The translations under genes were made by a program, and so were the position numbers. From Micromonospora haikouensis (GTDB lineage Bacteria; Actinomycetota; Actinomycetes; Mycobacteriales; Micromonosporaceae), in contig NZ_FMCW01000051.1 of the NCBI RefSeq assembly GCF_900091595.1, positions 1-32,510 of the forward strand: a stretch of 32,510 nt of DNA, written 5' to 3'. Below the pieces are notes generated by a model. It saw only the letters and a program-made list of their open reading frames with translations. It made no database searches and had not been told where the DNA came from. Shown here in pieces: positions 14,558-24,387 of the stretch (its first letter is position 1; each line of letters opens with the position of its first letter).

Positions 14558-17500
14558 GTGAATGTGAGTGTACTTGGATACTCTACGTGTGTGCCGTCAA
14601 CCGCAACTCCAAACGCGCTCACCGTCGGCCAGTTCGTAGCGCATCCCCTGGTACCCGGTATCGCGCGGGTCGCCGCGTACGACGGCGCCACCGTCCAGGT
14701 CGACGCCTTCGAGTCCGTAGCCTCGCCGGTCGCCCACTCCTGGTCGGTCGCGGCGAACGAGTGCCTTCCGGTCCGGCTGTTGGAGCAGACTCGCGTCTAT
14801 TGGGAGGACCCGGACACGGGACGCTGGCGACCGGGCCGGGTCGTCGGCGGCGGGCCTGAAACCTACTTTGTGCGCATCCCTAACCGTGACCAGGATTTCC
14901 CGGTACCGCAGGCGCAACTTCGGGTGCGCTGGGACCGTCCGGTCAGGTCACCAGCGGACGTGCTCGCGGTGGGCGCCAACGAGTCCCCGCGCTTCCGCGA
15001 CGCCAGGCTGCCCATGCTGCGCAGCCTGGTGGCGCAGCGCGCGGCGTGTGCCAGCCTGCCGGCCCTGCTCTCGGCCGCCGTCGAGATTTACCCCCACCAG
15101 GTCCAGACCGCCATGACCGTACTCAGGGACCCGGTGCAGCGTTACCTGCTCGCCGACGAGGTGGGCCTCGGCAAGACCATCGAGGCTGGTCTAATAGTCC
15201 GGCAGCACCTGCTCGATCACCCTCGATCACGCGTCCTCGTCCTCGTTCCGGCCATTCTGCGTCAGCAGTGGCAGACCGAGTTGCAGACGAAGTTCTTCAT
15301 CGACGACTTCCCCGCCGCTACCCTGTGGATCACCAGTCATGAGACTCCCCACCGGTGGCACGAATATCATGGTTACGATCTGGTCGTCGTCGACGAGGCG
15401 CACCGCCTGTGCCGTACCGAGGCACCAGACCAGTCGCCCTACCGGGAATTGGCGGCGCTCGCCCGTTCGACGCCACGATTGCTGCTGCTGTCGGCGACCC
15501 CGACGACCGCGCGGGCCGAAGCTCACCTGGCACTTCTGCACCTGCTTGACGCCAGCCTCTACCGGTGGGAGGACCTGGCGGACTTCACCGTGAGGTTCGA
15601 GGGTCGAAGAGATCTGGCGAGGGCGGTGTATGGACTGGACGCGGACTTCGAGCCGTTGCTGCCAGGTGCAGTGGCTGGAATCAAGGCGCTCATCCCGGAC
15701 GACACCGCGTTCCAGGGGCTGGCCGACAAGGTTGTCGACCTGCTGACGGATGACGGCGACCTACTTGACGAAGCCATGCGTCCTGCCCTGCACGTGCATG
15801 TGGACGCACTGCGGGCGCACATCAGCGAGACCTACCGATTGCACCGGCGGGTCATCCGACACCGACGGCACAACGTCGTCGCCACGGGCGACGACACCGA
15901 GGCGCTGCCCTTCGAGGTGACCGGACGGCAGCGACCCGCTTCGGTGACCATGCGGATGCCTCGAGCCGCGCGCAACTGCGACATCCTGTTGAACTGGCAG
16001 CAGCAGGCCGGCCACTGGCTGCTCGACCACGAGATCGGGCAGGACGCGGGCGCCTACGGACAGGTGCTAGCCGTGCTTTGCTCCCGGGTCGACGAACTGT
16101 CCTCGGACCTGGACGACGCGCTGCGCTGGCGGATGCATCGCGACGAGGAAGCCGCGACGAGAGCCGGCCTCAGCGTCGAGGAGCGACAGGTGCTCGCCTC
16201 GGTCGCCGTCCTGCCCGCGGACAAGTACGCGCTGAACAGGCTCATCGACGACCCTGCGGAATCCTGGGCCGACCTCGGGCCGCTGACGCGGATACTGGCT
16301 CGGCACCAGCGGAACGTCGTCTTCTGCGGTGCCGGGAGCCTCGCCGCCCGGTTGGTCGACTGCCTGGTGGCGCTGCCGGGCCTGAGCGTGGTCGAGCACT
16401 CCCGGCGGCAGGACGCCGCAGCCGGCGCGGTGGCGGTCGCCCGGTGGCGCGAGCACGGTGGAACCCTCGTGGTGGACGACACCGCCGAGGACGGCGTGAA
16501 CCTCCAGGACGCGGACGCGGTGATCCACCTCAGGCTGCCCTGGTCGCCGAACCGGTGTGAACAGCGACTCGGGCGGGTCGACCGCTTCGCCGGAGTGTTC
16601 GGCAAAGTGCGCCCGCCCGCGCAGCAGTTTGTCGTGAGCATCGGTGAGACGGAGGAGGACTTCACGGCAGCGTGGTCCGTGCTGCTCGTGGACAGTGTCA
16701 AGATCTTCGACGACTCCGTCTCTGCCCTGCAGGACGCTCTGGAAAGAGTGATGGCATCCGCCTGGGAGGCGGCTCTCCGTGAGGGACCAGCCGCGATGCT
16801 CCGGACGAGCGACGCCGTCGCTGCCGCCCTGGCACACGAGCGTCGAGAAATCGACGGCATGGACATGCTCGAGGCTGTTCACGAGGGTAGCCTCGGTCGC
16901 ACCCTGACGGAGATGGCGATCGCCACCGAGACTCAGTGGGCTGTACACGAGAGGGCGATGCGCGGCTACGCCGGAGACGGTCCTGGTGGTCTCCAGTTCA
17001 CCTGCCACACTCTGACCGAACTGAGGAACGCGGTGCGCTTCGAACGAGGCGCGTTGCTGGTATCCCCGCGACTACTCGCTCTCGCTGGCCATCCGGTACC
17101 AACGCCGGCGATGACGGGGGCGTTCAACCGAAACACTGCACTGCGTCATCCCGGGCTGCGGATGCTCCGCCTGGGCAACCCGTTCGTGGACATCCTCGCC
17201 CAAGTGATCGAGGTGGACGACAGGGGGCAGGCCAGCGCGTTCTGGCGACGTGGCCTCCGCAACGCGGAGCTTCGACCGTACATCGGGCTGGATTTCTTGG
17301 TCGAGGCCGCGATCGATGAAGCGCTGGATTTGGTGCCCTCGTCGCCGGATGCCCAGAGGGCGCTGCGCCGTCAAGCGGACCTGATCTTCCGGCCGTTCAT
17401 GCGCCGCGTCTGGCTGCCCGCCGGTAGCAGTGTCCCGGTCGTCGAGCCCGAACTGCTTCGCTGGCTCAACAGACCGTTCGAGCCGGATCGCGGTGACCTC

Positions 17501-17857
17501 AACCTCAGCGAGACCCGCATTGGTGTGCTGTGGGACTGCCTCGGTGGACCTGACGGTCTCACCGCCGCCGCCCGGCAGGCTGAGCACGACGGACACCTCG
17601 AGTTAGCCCTTTCGGCTGACCTCGTCAACCGTGGCCGGCAGGCCGAGCACGAGGCGGCCCGTGCCCTGGCGGTACGGCAGGCGCAAGCCCTTGCCCGGCA
17701 ACGTGCTGGCAGGCTGCTCTCCGATACCGAGAGCTACCTGACGGACGTCCGTGTCACCGCAGCGCTGATTGCCGGACTGGGTCGCCCCCGCCTACGCCTC
17801 ATGGCCATCACCTGTCTCGTCGGCGGCGACCTGCGCCCGGAGACGCGGGATGCCTGA
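14558..17857 (+). CDS. dpdE: DpdE, SNF2/RapA-like ATPase
   Basis: A 1099-aa SNF2-family enzyme needed, in Salmonella, for the restriction-like activity of the Dpd system. The first about 130 residues contain two short beta-rich repeats (VGQFVAHPLVPGIARV; VYWEDPDTGRWRPGRVV) resembling the Tudor-like modules of RapA. Walker A is at about 198-209 (LADEVGLGKTIEAG), DEAH at about 276-281, motif III LLLSATP at about 308. Motifs V-VI are at about 640-675 (DDTAEDGVNLQDADAVIHLR; QRLGRVDRFAG). The tail of about 400 residues has no named domain. The start is uncertain: GTG 14558 gives the longest protein. GTG 14591 lies 6 nt after TACTCT, a possible leaderless -10, and starts closer to the conserved region. 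It overlaps dpdF by 8 nt. Confidence 0.9.
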   Translation: MNVSVLGYSTCVPSTATPNALTVGQFVAHPLVPGIARVAAYDGATVQVDAFESVASPVAHSWSVAANECLPVRLLEQTRVYWEDPDTGRWRPGRVVGGGPETYFVRIPNRDQDFPVPQAQLRVRWDRPVRSPADVLAVGANESPRFRDARLPMLRSLVAQRAACASLPALLSAAVEIYPHQVQTAMTVLRDPVQRYLLADEVGLGKTIEAGLIVRQHLLDHPRSRVLVLVPAILRQQWQTELQTKFFIDDFPAATLWITSHETPHRWHEYHGYDLVVVDEAHRLCRTEAPDQSPYRELAALARSTPRLLLLSATPTTARAEAHLALLHLLDASLYRWEDLADFTVRFEGRRDLARAVYGLDADFEPLLPGAVAGIKALIPDDTAFQGLADKVVDLLTDDGDLLDEAMRPALHVHVDALRAHISETYRLHRRVIRHRRHNVVATGDDTEALPFEVTGRQRPASVTMRMPRAARNCDILLNWQQQAGHWLLDHEIGQDAGAYGQVLAVLCSRVDELSSDLDDALRWRMHRDEEAATRAGLSVEERQVLASVAVLPADKYALNRLIDDPAESWADLGPLTRILARHQRNVVFCGAGSLAARLVDCLVALPGLSVVEHSRRQDAAAGAVAVARWREHGGTLVVDDTAEDGVNLQDADAVIHLRLPWSPNRCEQRLGRVDRFAGVFGKVRPPAQQFVVSIGETEEDFTAAWSVLLVDSVKIFDDSVSALQDALERVMASAWEAALREGPAAMLRTSDAVAAALAHERREIDGMDMLEAVHEGSLGRTLTEMAIATETQWAVHERAMRGYAGDGPGGLQFTCHTLTELRNAVRFERGALLVSPRLLALAGHPVPTPAMTGAFNRNTALRHPGLRMLRLGNPFVDILAQVIEVDDRGQASAFWRRGLRNAELRPYIGLDFLVEAAIDEALDLVPSSPDAQRALRRQADLIFRPFMRRVWLPAGSSVPVVEPELLRWLNRPFEPDRGDLNLSETRIGVLWDCLGGPDGLTAAARQAEHDGHLELALSADLVNRGRQAEHEAARALAVRQAQALARQRAGRLLSDTESYLTDVRVTAALIAGLGRPRLRLMAITCLVGGDLRPETRDA

Positions 17858-20432
17858 CGCCTGGGCAGAGGCGCAGGCGCTGTGGTCGGCCTGGCCCCAC
17901 CTTAACGTTGTCCGACCGACGGACAGCACCGTCATCCGGCTACACGACGCCCTGCGAGGGCTCGCTGCCGACCAAGCCGATTGGCACGATGTCGCCGCGT
18001 TGACCCGGCAGGTCCTCCTAGAGCAGCACGCACGGCGACAGGGGATCTGGCCGTTGCGGGTGCCCGTGAGCGCTCGCCTGCCGAGCCGGGAACAATGGGA
18101 GAACACCAAGTGTGACGCTCTCACCATGCCGGAGGGTCTGTCACTGACACCGCGCCACTGGCACCCACGCACGGGCTTCCCACCTGCGGACCAAGCCGCC
18201 GAGACCGAACTGGCCGAGGTCTATGCCGGAGGTGCCGCCGTCACGTCCGCCTATCCGGCCGACCCGTTCTGGACCAGGGCGCTCGGTCCCGGGTACCGGC
18301 ACTACACCTCGCTGGGGCAACGGGAGGCTGCCCGGACGATCGTCACCGCCCCGCCGGGTAGCACGGTCATCGTCTGCCTGCCCACCGGGCAGGGCAAGAC
18401 CGAGTTGGCATGGGCAGCAGCCATCCCCGCCACCCGGCAGCGCGGCGTCGCGGTCGTGGTGGTTCCCACCGTCGTGCTGGCCATGGACATGGAGCGCCGG
18501 GTGCGACGGCTGTTGGCCACGCTCGGCGAGCCGCCCAACCCCAGCGGGCATTACGCCTACACCGGTGGGCTGCCCGACGATGTCAAGCAGGCGATCCGTC
18601 GCGATATCCGCGAGGGACGCCAGCGGGTCGTGATCACCGCCCCAGAGGCACTGATGGGCGGCCTCCGTCCCGCCCTGGAGTCCGCCGTCCGACAGGGGCT
18701 CCTTACGCACCTGGTCATCGACGAAGCACACCTCGTCGAGCAGTGGGGCACCGAGTTCCGGCCCGAGTTCCAGGCGATGAGTGGGCAGCGACGGTCCTGG
18801 CTCGAGATGGCCCCACCCGGCCGCGAACCGGTGACGCTGGCCATGAGCGCCACCCTGACGCGCCAGCAGGTCGGCACCCTTGGGGAGCTGTTCGGCACGC
18901 CCGGGGCCACCGAGTTGATCTGGGCGGCACAGACCCGCCGGGAACCCTCCTACTTCGTCCAGCAGTGCGATAGCGTCGCCGCCCGAACCGCCGCGGTGCT
19001 GGAAGCCGTCAGCGCCCTGCCCAAGCCGATGATCGTCTACGCCACGCGCAAGCACGACGTGGCCGAGTGGGCGCAGCGACTGAACAGGGCCGGCTTCCGG
19101 CGCCTCGCCGTGGTGACGGGTGATGTCGACGACGCCGGCCGCCGAGCCGCCATCATGGGCTGGCGTGGTGAGGGTGCCGATGGCCAGCCCGAGCCGACGC
19201 GTTACGACATCGTCATCGGGACCTCGGCGTTCGGTCTGGGACTCGACATGTCCAACGTCCGCAGCGTCATCCACGCCTGCGTGCCCGAAACCCTCGACCG
19301 GTACTACCAGGAGGTGGGACGAGTTGGCCGCGATCGCCGGCCCGCGGTGGCGTACCTGGCCAGCGCGCCGTCCGACTACGACGTCGCCAGACGGATTAAC
19401 CGCGAGATCGTCATCAGCAGCGACAAGGGATGGGACCGCTGGGGAAGCATGGTGCGGTCAGCGACCGATCTCGGTCACGGCCTGCTCGACATCGATCTGG
19501 ACACGCTTCCCACCTACATCCCCGAGGAGTCCGGACACAACCGCCAGTGGAACGTGCGCACGCTCAACCTGATGGTTCAGGCCAAGCTGATCGGTCTACA
19601 GGCCCCGCAACCGCCGACCCGGCGCACGGACGAGCCGGAGGACCACTGGCAGCACCGACTACAGGAGCACTTCGCCCGCTCGGCTGCGCGGGTCGTGGCA
19701 AGCATCCGCGACGGTCGGACGAACGATCGGACCTTCTGGACGGACACCATCGAGCGGCAGCGGGCCAATGTGGCAACGGAACAGTTGAATGCGCTCGAGC
19801 GCCTCTGCCATCTCATTAAGGGTGATCGTTGCGTTGGAGAGGCGGTAGGCGACTACTACCGGCTGCCCTGGCGGGGTGGGATCCTCCGTACCACCGTCAA
19901 CTGCCGGGGCTGCCCGAACTGCCGGAACACTGGGTCCGGACGGGACCGGGGTGCCCTCTATCGCGACGGGGGCGAGCCGTTGCCGGGCATGGCCCACTGG
20001 TCGGGTCAAGCCGACCCGTTGCGGGAGTTTCGCGGTGACGCGGCATGGATGAGCCTCTGGTGGCGCGACAGCGAGGCGCGGGACAATCTCCTGTCGCAGT
20101 TCCTAGCGCTCTTCGGCAGACGGGGGCGGTTGATCATCGCTGGTCCCGGAGTGGACGCGCCGCTCGCCGCGAGAGTACAGCGACAGGCCTGGCCGAAGCC
20201 GGTCGTGGTGGACGGCGACGACCACCTGACGGACAGTTTCCCCGGACCGGTCGTCTGGGTGGCGGCCGACGCGTCCCCCCTGCCGAGCGCGGTACGGGCG
20301 CGCCTCGCGGCCGACGTGCCGACCTATCTCGTTCATCCGCTCGACCTTCCTGATCCTCAGCGGCCTCACCAGCGACTGAGTCAGTCCTGCGACGTGTCCA
20401 TGCCCCTCACGACCGTACTGAGAGACCTGTAG
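17850..20432 (+). CDS. dpdF: DpdF, RecQ-like DEAH helicase
   Basis: An 860-aa superfamily 2 helicase. Walker A is at about 174-186 (CLPTGQGKTELAW), DEAH at about 288-292 (LVIDEAHLVEQWG), motif III at about 330 (AMSATLT). Motifs V-VI are at about 455-497 (IGTSAFGLGLDMSNVRSVIH; YYQEVGRVGRDRR), the last being typical of RecQ. A zinc cluster C-x2-C-x2-C (NCRGCPNCRN) follows at about 685, and the C-terminal 170 residues may form a nuclease- or DNA-binding-like domain that I cannot name. ATG 17850 overlaps the dpdE stop by 8 nt (ATGCCTGA) and has GGAG 9 nt upstream; a longer frame from 17769 is embedded in dpdE and unlikely. In the Salmonella study dpdF was not among the genes listed as clearly needed for the restriction phenotype. 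Confidence 0.9.
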   Translation: MPDAWAEAQALWSAWPHLNVVRPTDSTVIRLHDALRGLAADQADWHDVAALTRQVLLEQHARRQGIWPLRVPVSARLPSREQWENTKCDALTMPEGLSLTPRHWHPRTGFPPADQAAETELAEVYAGGAAVTSAYPADPFWTRALGPGYRHYTSLGQREAARTIVTAPPGSTVIVCLPTGQGKTELAWAAAIPATRQRGVAVVVVPTVVLAMDMERRVRRLLATLGEPPNPSGHYAYTGGLPDDVKQAIRRDIREGRQRVVITAPEALMGGLRPALESAVRQGLLTHLVIDEAHLVEQWGTEFRPEFQAMSGQRRSWLEMAPPGREPVTLAMSATLTRQQVGTLGELFGTPGATELIWAAQTRREPSYFVQQCDSVAARTAAVLEAVSALPKPMIVYATRKHDVAEWAQRLNRAGFRRLAVVTGDVDDAGRRAAIMGWRGEGADGQPEPTRYDIVIGTSAFGLGLDMSNVRSVIHACVPETLDRYYQEVGRVGRDRRPAVAYLASAPSDYDVARRINREIVISSDKGWDRWGSMVRSATDLGHGLLDIDLDTLPTYIPEESGHNRQWNVRTLNLMVQAKLIGLQAPQPPTRRTDEPEDHWQHRLQEHFARSAARVVASIRDGRTNDRTFWTDTIERQRANVATEQLNALERLCHLIKGDRCVGEAVGDYYRLPWRGGILRTTVNCRGCPNCRNTGSGRDRGALYRDGGEPLPGMAHWSGQADPLREFRGDAAWMSLWWRDSEARDNLLSQFLALFGRRGRLIIAGPGVDAPLAARVQRQAWPKPVVVDGDDHLTDSFPGPVVWVAADASPLPSAVRARLAADVPTYLVHPLDLPDPQRPHQRLSQSCDVSMPLTTVLRDL

Positions 20433-21338
20433 ATGACGCTGTTGAACGACCCGGCCTCCTTTCCCAGCCCCATGTGGATCGTCGCTCGCTACCTGGCAGT
20501 CAATCCGGGTCGGCCTCATTCGCGGGATTCACTCCGGGCCGTGTTGGCCCCCGGCAGCCTGTTGCCGGTCAACAAGCGCGGGACCGACTCCACGTTCGAC
20601 TCGGCCGTTCGCAGCCTGGAGGATCTCGGTGTAGTCCGGGTGGAAGCGGACGATGTCTCGCTGTCCGAGATCGGGGCTTCCCTTCGTCCCGACGATTTCG
20701 CCACCTTCAGCGACCTGCTGCGTCGCCAGGTGCTCGAGCCCACTCGCAACGCGGCCATCGCCGACAGCGGTGACCAGAGCGGCCCGAAGGACCTCGTCCG
20801 AGCGCTGTCCTGGTTCCTCACCCTCGACCCGTTAGTGACCATGAGCCACGACGACGTCGTGCAGCGGCAGCGCGGGGCCCTCGCCGAGCACCTCGGCAAT
20901 CCCTTTGTCAACGACGTTCGCTGGATTCGCTTCACCTACTGGGCGTCCGCGCTGGGCCTTGCGGCTCCACCCCTGCTACCGCCAGCCGGTAGGGCGCAGA
21001 CACTCGTCCCAGACTGCGCCGCAGCGGTCTTCCGGACGGTGCGGGCGAAGTGGCCACCCGGTACGCGGCTCGCTGCCCGGGAGGCGGTGGCGGGGATCGT
21101 TGACGAGCTTCCCGTCCTGCCGGGCGGTCGCTACAGCCTCGCCCTCGGCCTGCCGAACGAGGCGGCGGACGTGTCGGCCACGCTATCCTTCGCCCTGCTT
21201 TGCGGTGACGAGTACGGCTGGCTCAAACTCGACCGACGCTCCGACGCCGACGACGAGGTTCTGCTGGTCGACCCGGACCGGTCCAACCGGACGCTGCGCA
21301 TCACTCACGTCGAGGTCCAGGAGGCGGCGGATGGCTGA
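20433..21338 (+). CDS. dpdG: DpdG-like protein
   Basis: A 301-aa protein without a named enzymatic domain. The first 90 residues look like a winged-helix module (WIVARYLAVNPGRPHSRDSL; TFDSAVRSLEDLGVV), so it may bind DNA or mediate assembly. The rest is mixed alpha/beta. I assign it as DpdG from its place between dpdF and dpdH, not from a recognised motif. The ATG follows the dpdF stop with no gap (TAG-ATG), and its stop overlaps dpdH by 8 nt. In Salmonella, dpdG is needed for the restriction-like phenotype. Confidence 0.75.
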   Translation: MTLLNDPASFPSPMWIVARYLAVNPGRPHSRDSLRAVLAPGSLLPVNKRGTDSTFDSAVRSLEDLGVVRVEADDVSLSEIGASLRPDDFATFSDLLRRQVLEPTRNAAIADSGDQSGPKDLVRALSWFLTLDPLVTMSHDDVVQRQRGALAEHLGNPFVNDVRWIRFTYWASALGLAAPPLLPPAGRAQTLVPDCAAAVFRTVRAKWPPGTRLAAREAVAGIVDELPVLPGGRYSLALGLPNEAADVSATLSFALLCGDEYGWLKLDRRSDADDEVLLVDPDRSNRTLRITHVEVQEAADG

Positions 21339-24300
21339 GTTTCGGCAGTACCTGTGTTGGTCATTTACCACCGCCGCCGCGACGATTAGCACCGAGGCGG
21401 TCTCCCCGGCTCCCTCGGTGTTCTTCGCCACCCACGCGCCCCTGCGCATCCGCCGCCGGCACCCGGAAGGGCGGGCGGACGGCCTCAGCGCCGAGGTCAC
21501 CGAGGAACAGGTCCGGCGGGACTTCCTGGAACGTCCCACGTCCAACGGCGTCCTTCTGATGCCGGTCGTCGGGGAGTCCGGCGCGGGTAAGTCCCACCTC
21601 GTGCGGTGGGTCCACGAAAAGACCCCGCCCACCCGGTCACGGGTGGTCATCTACCTGCCGAAGTCCAGCACGAGCCTCCGGGCGGTTGTGCGGGCGCTCC
21701 TCGATCAGCCCGACATCGACAGCCCGGAACTGGCGCAACTCCGCGCCGACGTCGACCGGATGAGCTCCGAACTCGACCAGCACAGTCTCGAACGACGACT
21801 GGTCAACGAACTGTCGGAGGCCGTGGCCGTCGCCGACCCTAAGCCGGGAGCGGCGCGGGTCCTTGCCGGCCCCGACCGCCTGGCGGCACTACTGCTCGAC
21901 CCGCACATCCGTGACTACCTGCTGCAGGATGGAAGGCTGATTCCGCGTCTGGCGGCCAGTCTCCTCGCCGACCACCACTCCGAGCAGGACAACGAGCGAC
22001 CCACCAGCTTTACCGTCGACGATCTTCCCCTCGACGTGGCCGACGTGCGGAAAGCGTCCGACAAGGCGTACCGGTTGTTGATGCAGCTCACCAGCAAGTC
22101 CGAGTTGCAGACGGCGGCCGTGGACATCCTGACCGAACAGTTGCCGAACGCGGTGACCGCCGCGTGGAACATCGGCGGTGGCCGGCTGCAGCACGCCATG
22201 CTGGAGATTCGCCGTCAGTACGCCCGCCAGGGCAAGGAGATCATCTTCCTCGTCGAGGACTTCGTCGTCCTCCAAGGGGTCCAACGTGACCTGCTCGACG
22301 CGCTCATCGAGGTCGGCGTGCGGGACGGGCGTACGGTGCTGGCGCCCGTTCGCACCCTGATGGCTGTGACGACCGGTTACTTCGAGCGGCTGACTGAGAC
22401 GGTGCTGACCCGGGCGAAGGCGGCGACACCCTACCTCTATGACCTCGACGTCGCGTTCGACACCTCGGAACGCGGGCAGGCGGAGGTCGCAGCCTTCGTC
22501 GGGCGTTATCTGAACGCCGCCCGCCTGGGTCAGGAGGCGCTGGCGGACGCGGGTGTGGCGGCCGGCGCCGAAGTGCCCAACAAGTGCGAGGACTGTCCCT
22601 TCAGGCAGACTTGCCACTCGACCTTCGGCGCGTCAAGCGAGGGGCACGGGCTCTACCCGTTCAACTGGCCAGCACTGCGACGCGCCATTCGTGCCCGCCC
22701 GGCACACAACAGCCCCGACTCGTTCAACCCGCGGGCGGTCATCGGGGAGGTGATCCGGCCGGTCCTTGTCGAACACGCGGTGGCGCTGCGCGACGGTACG
22801 TTCCCGGACGAACGATTCCGGGCGGACTACCCGACCGCGCCGGGGGAGAAGTTCCTGCTCGGTGCGGTACGACAGGAGGTGGAAGAGCGCGACCCTGCGG
22901 GCGCGCCCCGCCGGGAAACCTTCCTGGAGTTCTGGGGGGACGCGCCCGAACAGGTGGTCAACCTCGATCCGAAACTGCACGCCGCGCTCGGCATCGGTCT
23001 TCTCCGCCTCGACGAGGCACCGTCCCCCCGCGCCGGGTCCGCCACGACCCCAGCCCCGGTCACGGCACGCCCGAACCACCCCCAAGCCGTCGACCCGGCC
23101 ACGGCTGAGGCGATACCGGCGCGCGTCCGGAAGATGATCGACGACATCGAGAACTGGCAGGGCCGTGGTGCTCAACTGCCGCAGTCCACGGCTCTGGCCC
23201 TGCGCAACACCATCCGACAGACGGTCATCAGCCGCTGCCTGTGGACTGACCCGATTGTGGCGGAGCCGTTGACGTCGGATCTGGACAAGGCATGGCCGGC
23301 ACGGTCTACGGTGATCTCCATTGAGGGGGCGGAAGGCGAGGCCCGCCGGGCCGGAAGCGACCCGGCTCCGATCTACCTCAAGCGTGGGGCGGCCAACGCC
23401 AGCTTCTTTCGGCAACTCCTCCTGGCTGGCGCTGGCGTCCTGCCCGGCAACGTGAGCGCCCTTCGGCGCCTGCACCGCCTCGCCGAACAGCACCAGAGAA
23501 CCCTGCAGCAGGCGGTGGTCCGGTGGCGTGCCTTCTCAGACGAGGAGTTGGTCCTGGCCATGCGAGCCTCGCTGTTGGGTGCTGTCCTCATCGGGCGGGC
23601 CCAGCCCGGTATGACAGACCAGATGCTGCTCGACGCCGTTCTCGACGACGGCGTGTCGTGGAGCCGTCCCGACGCTCGGGGGCGCACCCCTGCATGGATG
23701 GCGCTGTGGGAGTCACACCGTGCGGCTCGTCCGGAACTCGTGGCCAGACTGCGGGAGAGCGTGGGTTACCGGCGCGGAACCACCGGCTCGGTACGGATAG
23801 TCGACGCCGTGCGGGCGGTGCCGTTGCTCAGGCGGGCGGCGCAGGAATGGAGCTGGCAACGACCCGGGAGGCTGCCGGAGTGGGCCGCGAAATCGGTCAC
23901 CGGGCTCGCCAGGTTCGCGGACATTGTCAAGGCGCAGGTCGACCAACTCAGCAACGAACTCTCACAGATCCGAGTCGGCCTCCCGGCGGGCGTCAGCGCA
24001 GGTGACACCGTCACCGCCGTCGAACAGGCGCTCGAGGCGGCACTCGGCGAAGGGCTCGGACCGGACGACCTGAACGGCTTCCGGGACCTACTGGCCGAGG
24101 CCAAGCGCTGCGACTGGCGTTGCGTCGACCGGATCGAGCGGGACCTGACGAAGGTCGAAGCCGCTACGGCGGTCGACGAACACTACCGCGCCCTGGTGGT
24201 GGCAGCAGCGCGTAACGAGGGTGCCGACCTCGCGGTGATCCGCCGGTTCCTCACTGCCAGTGACACCTGGTTGGGTCAGAAGCTGGCTGCGGCGAAACTA

Positions 24301-24387
24301 CGTGCGGGGGGATCGGGCGCAGCCGCCGCAGTCCGCGTACAGGATCTGCTGCACCGGTGGAAGGCGATGGACGGAGGCCCAGAGTGA
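21331..24387 (+). CDS. dpdH: DpdH-like P-loop ATPase
   Basis: A 1018-aa ATPase. Walker A G81-E-S-G-A-G-K-S88 (VGESGAGKSHLVRW) is near the N-terminus, and a candidate Walker B lies at about 302-312 (IIFLVEDFVVLQG). A zinc-type Cys cluster (NKCEDCPFRQTCHSTFG) lies at about 417-430. The C-terminal 400 residues are helical, with no named domain. ATG 21331 has an ideal GGAGG 6 nt upstream and overlaps the dpdG stop by 8 nt, so the frame's longer N-terminal extension is not used. Position and architecture fit DpdH, a large AAA-like ATPase that could drive assembly or movement of the restriction complex. It overlaps dpdI by GTGA. Confidence 0.82.
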   Translation: MAEFRQYLCWSFTTAAATISTEAVSPAPSVFFATHAPLRIRRRHPEGRADGLSAEVTEEQVRRDFLERPTSNGVLLMPVVGESGAGKSHLVRWVHEKTPPTRSRVVIYLPKSSTSLRAVVRALLDQPDIDSPELAQLRADVDRMSSELDQHSLERRLVNELSEAVAVADPKPGAARVLAGPDRLAALLLDPHIRDYLLQDGRLIPRLAASLLADHHSEQDNERPTSFTVDDLPLDVADVRKASDKAYRLLMQLTSKSELQTAAVDILTEQLPNAVTAAWNIGGGRLQHAMLEIRRQYARQGKEIIFLVEDFVVLQGVQRDLLDALIEVGVRDGRTVLAPVRTLMAVTTGYFERLTETVLTRAKAATPYLYDLDVAFDTSERGQAEVAAFVGRYLNAARLGQEALADAGVAAGAEVPNKCEDCPFRQTCHSTFGASSEGHGLYPFNWPALRRAIRARPAHNSPDSFNPRAVIGEVIRPVLVEHAVALRDGTFPDERFRADYPTAPGEKFLLGAVRQEVEERDPAGAPRRETFLEFWGDAPEQVVNLDPKLHAALGIGLLRLDEAPSPRAGSATTPAPVTARPNHPQAVDPATAEAIPARVRKMIDDIENWQGRGAQLPQSTALALRNTIRQTVISRCLWTDPIVAEPLTSDLDKAWPARSTVISIEGAEGEARRAGSDPAPIYLKRGAANASFFRQLLLAGAGVLPGNVSALRRLHRLAEQHQRTLQQAVVRWRAFSDEELVLAMRASLLGAVLIGRAQPGMTDQMLLDAVLDDGVSWSRPDARGRTPAWMALWESHRAARPELVARLRESVGYRRGTTGSVRIVDAVRAVPLLRRAAQEWSWQRPGRLPEWAAKSVTGLARFADIVKAQVDQLSNELSQIRVGLPAGVSAGDTVTAVEQALEAALGEGLGPDDLNGFRDLLAEAKRCDWRCVDRIERDLTKVEAATAVDEHYRALVVAAARNEGADLAVIRRFLTASDTWLGQKLAAAKLRAGGSGAAAAVRVQDLLHRWKAMDGGPE

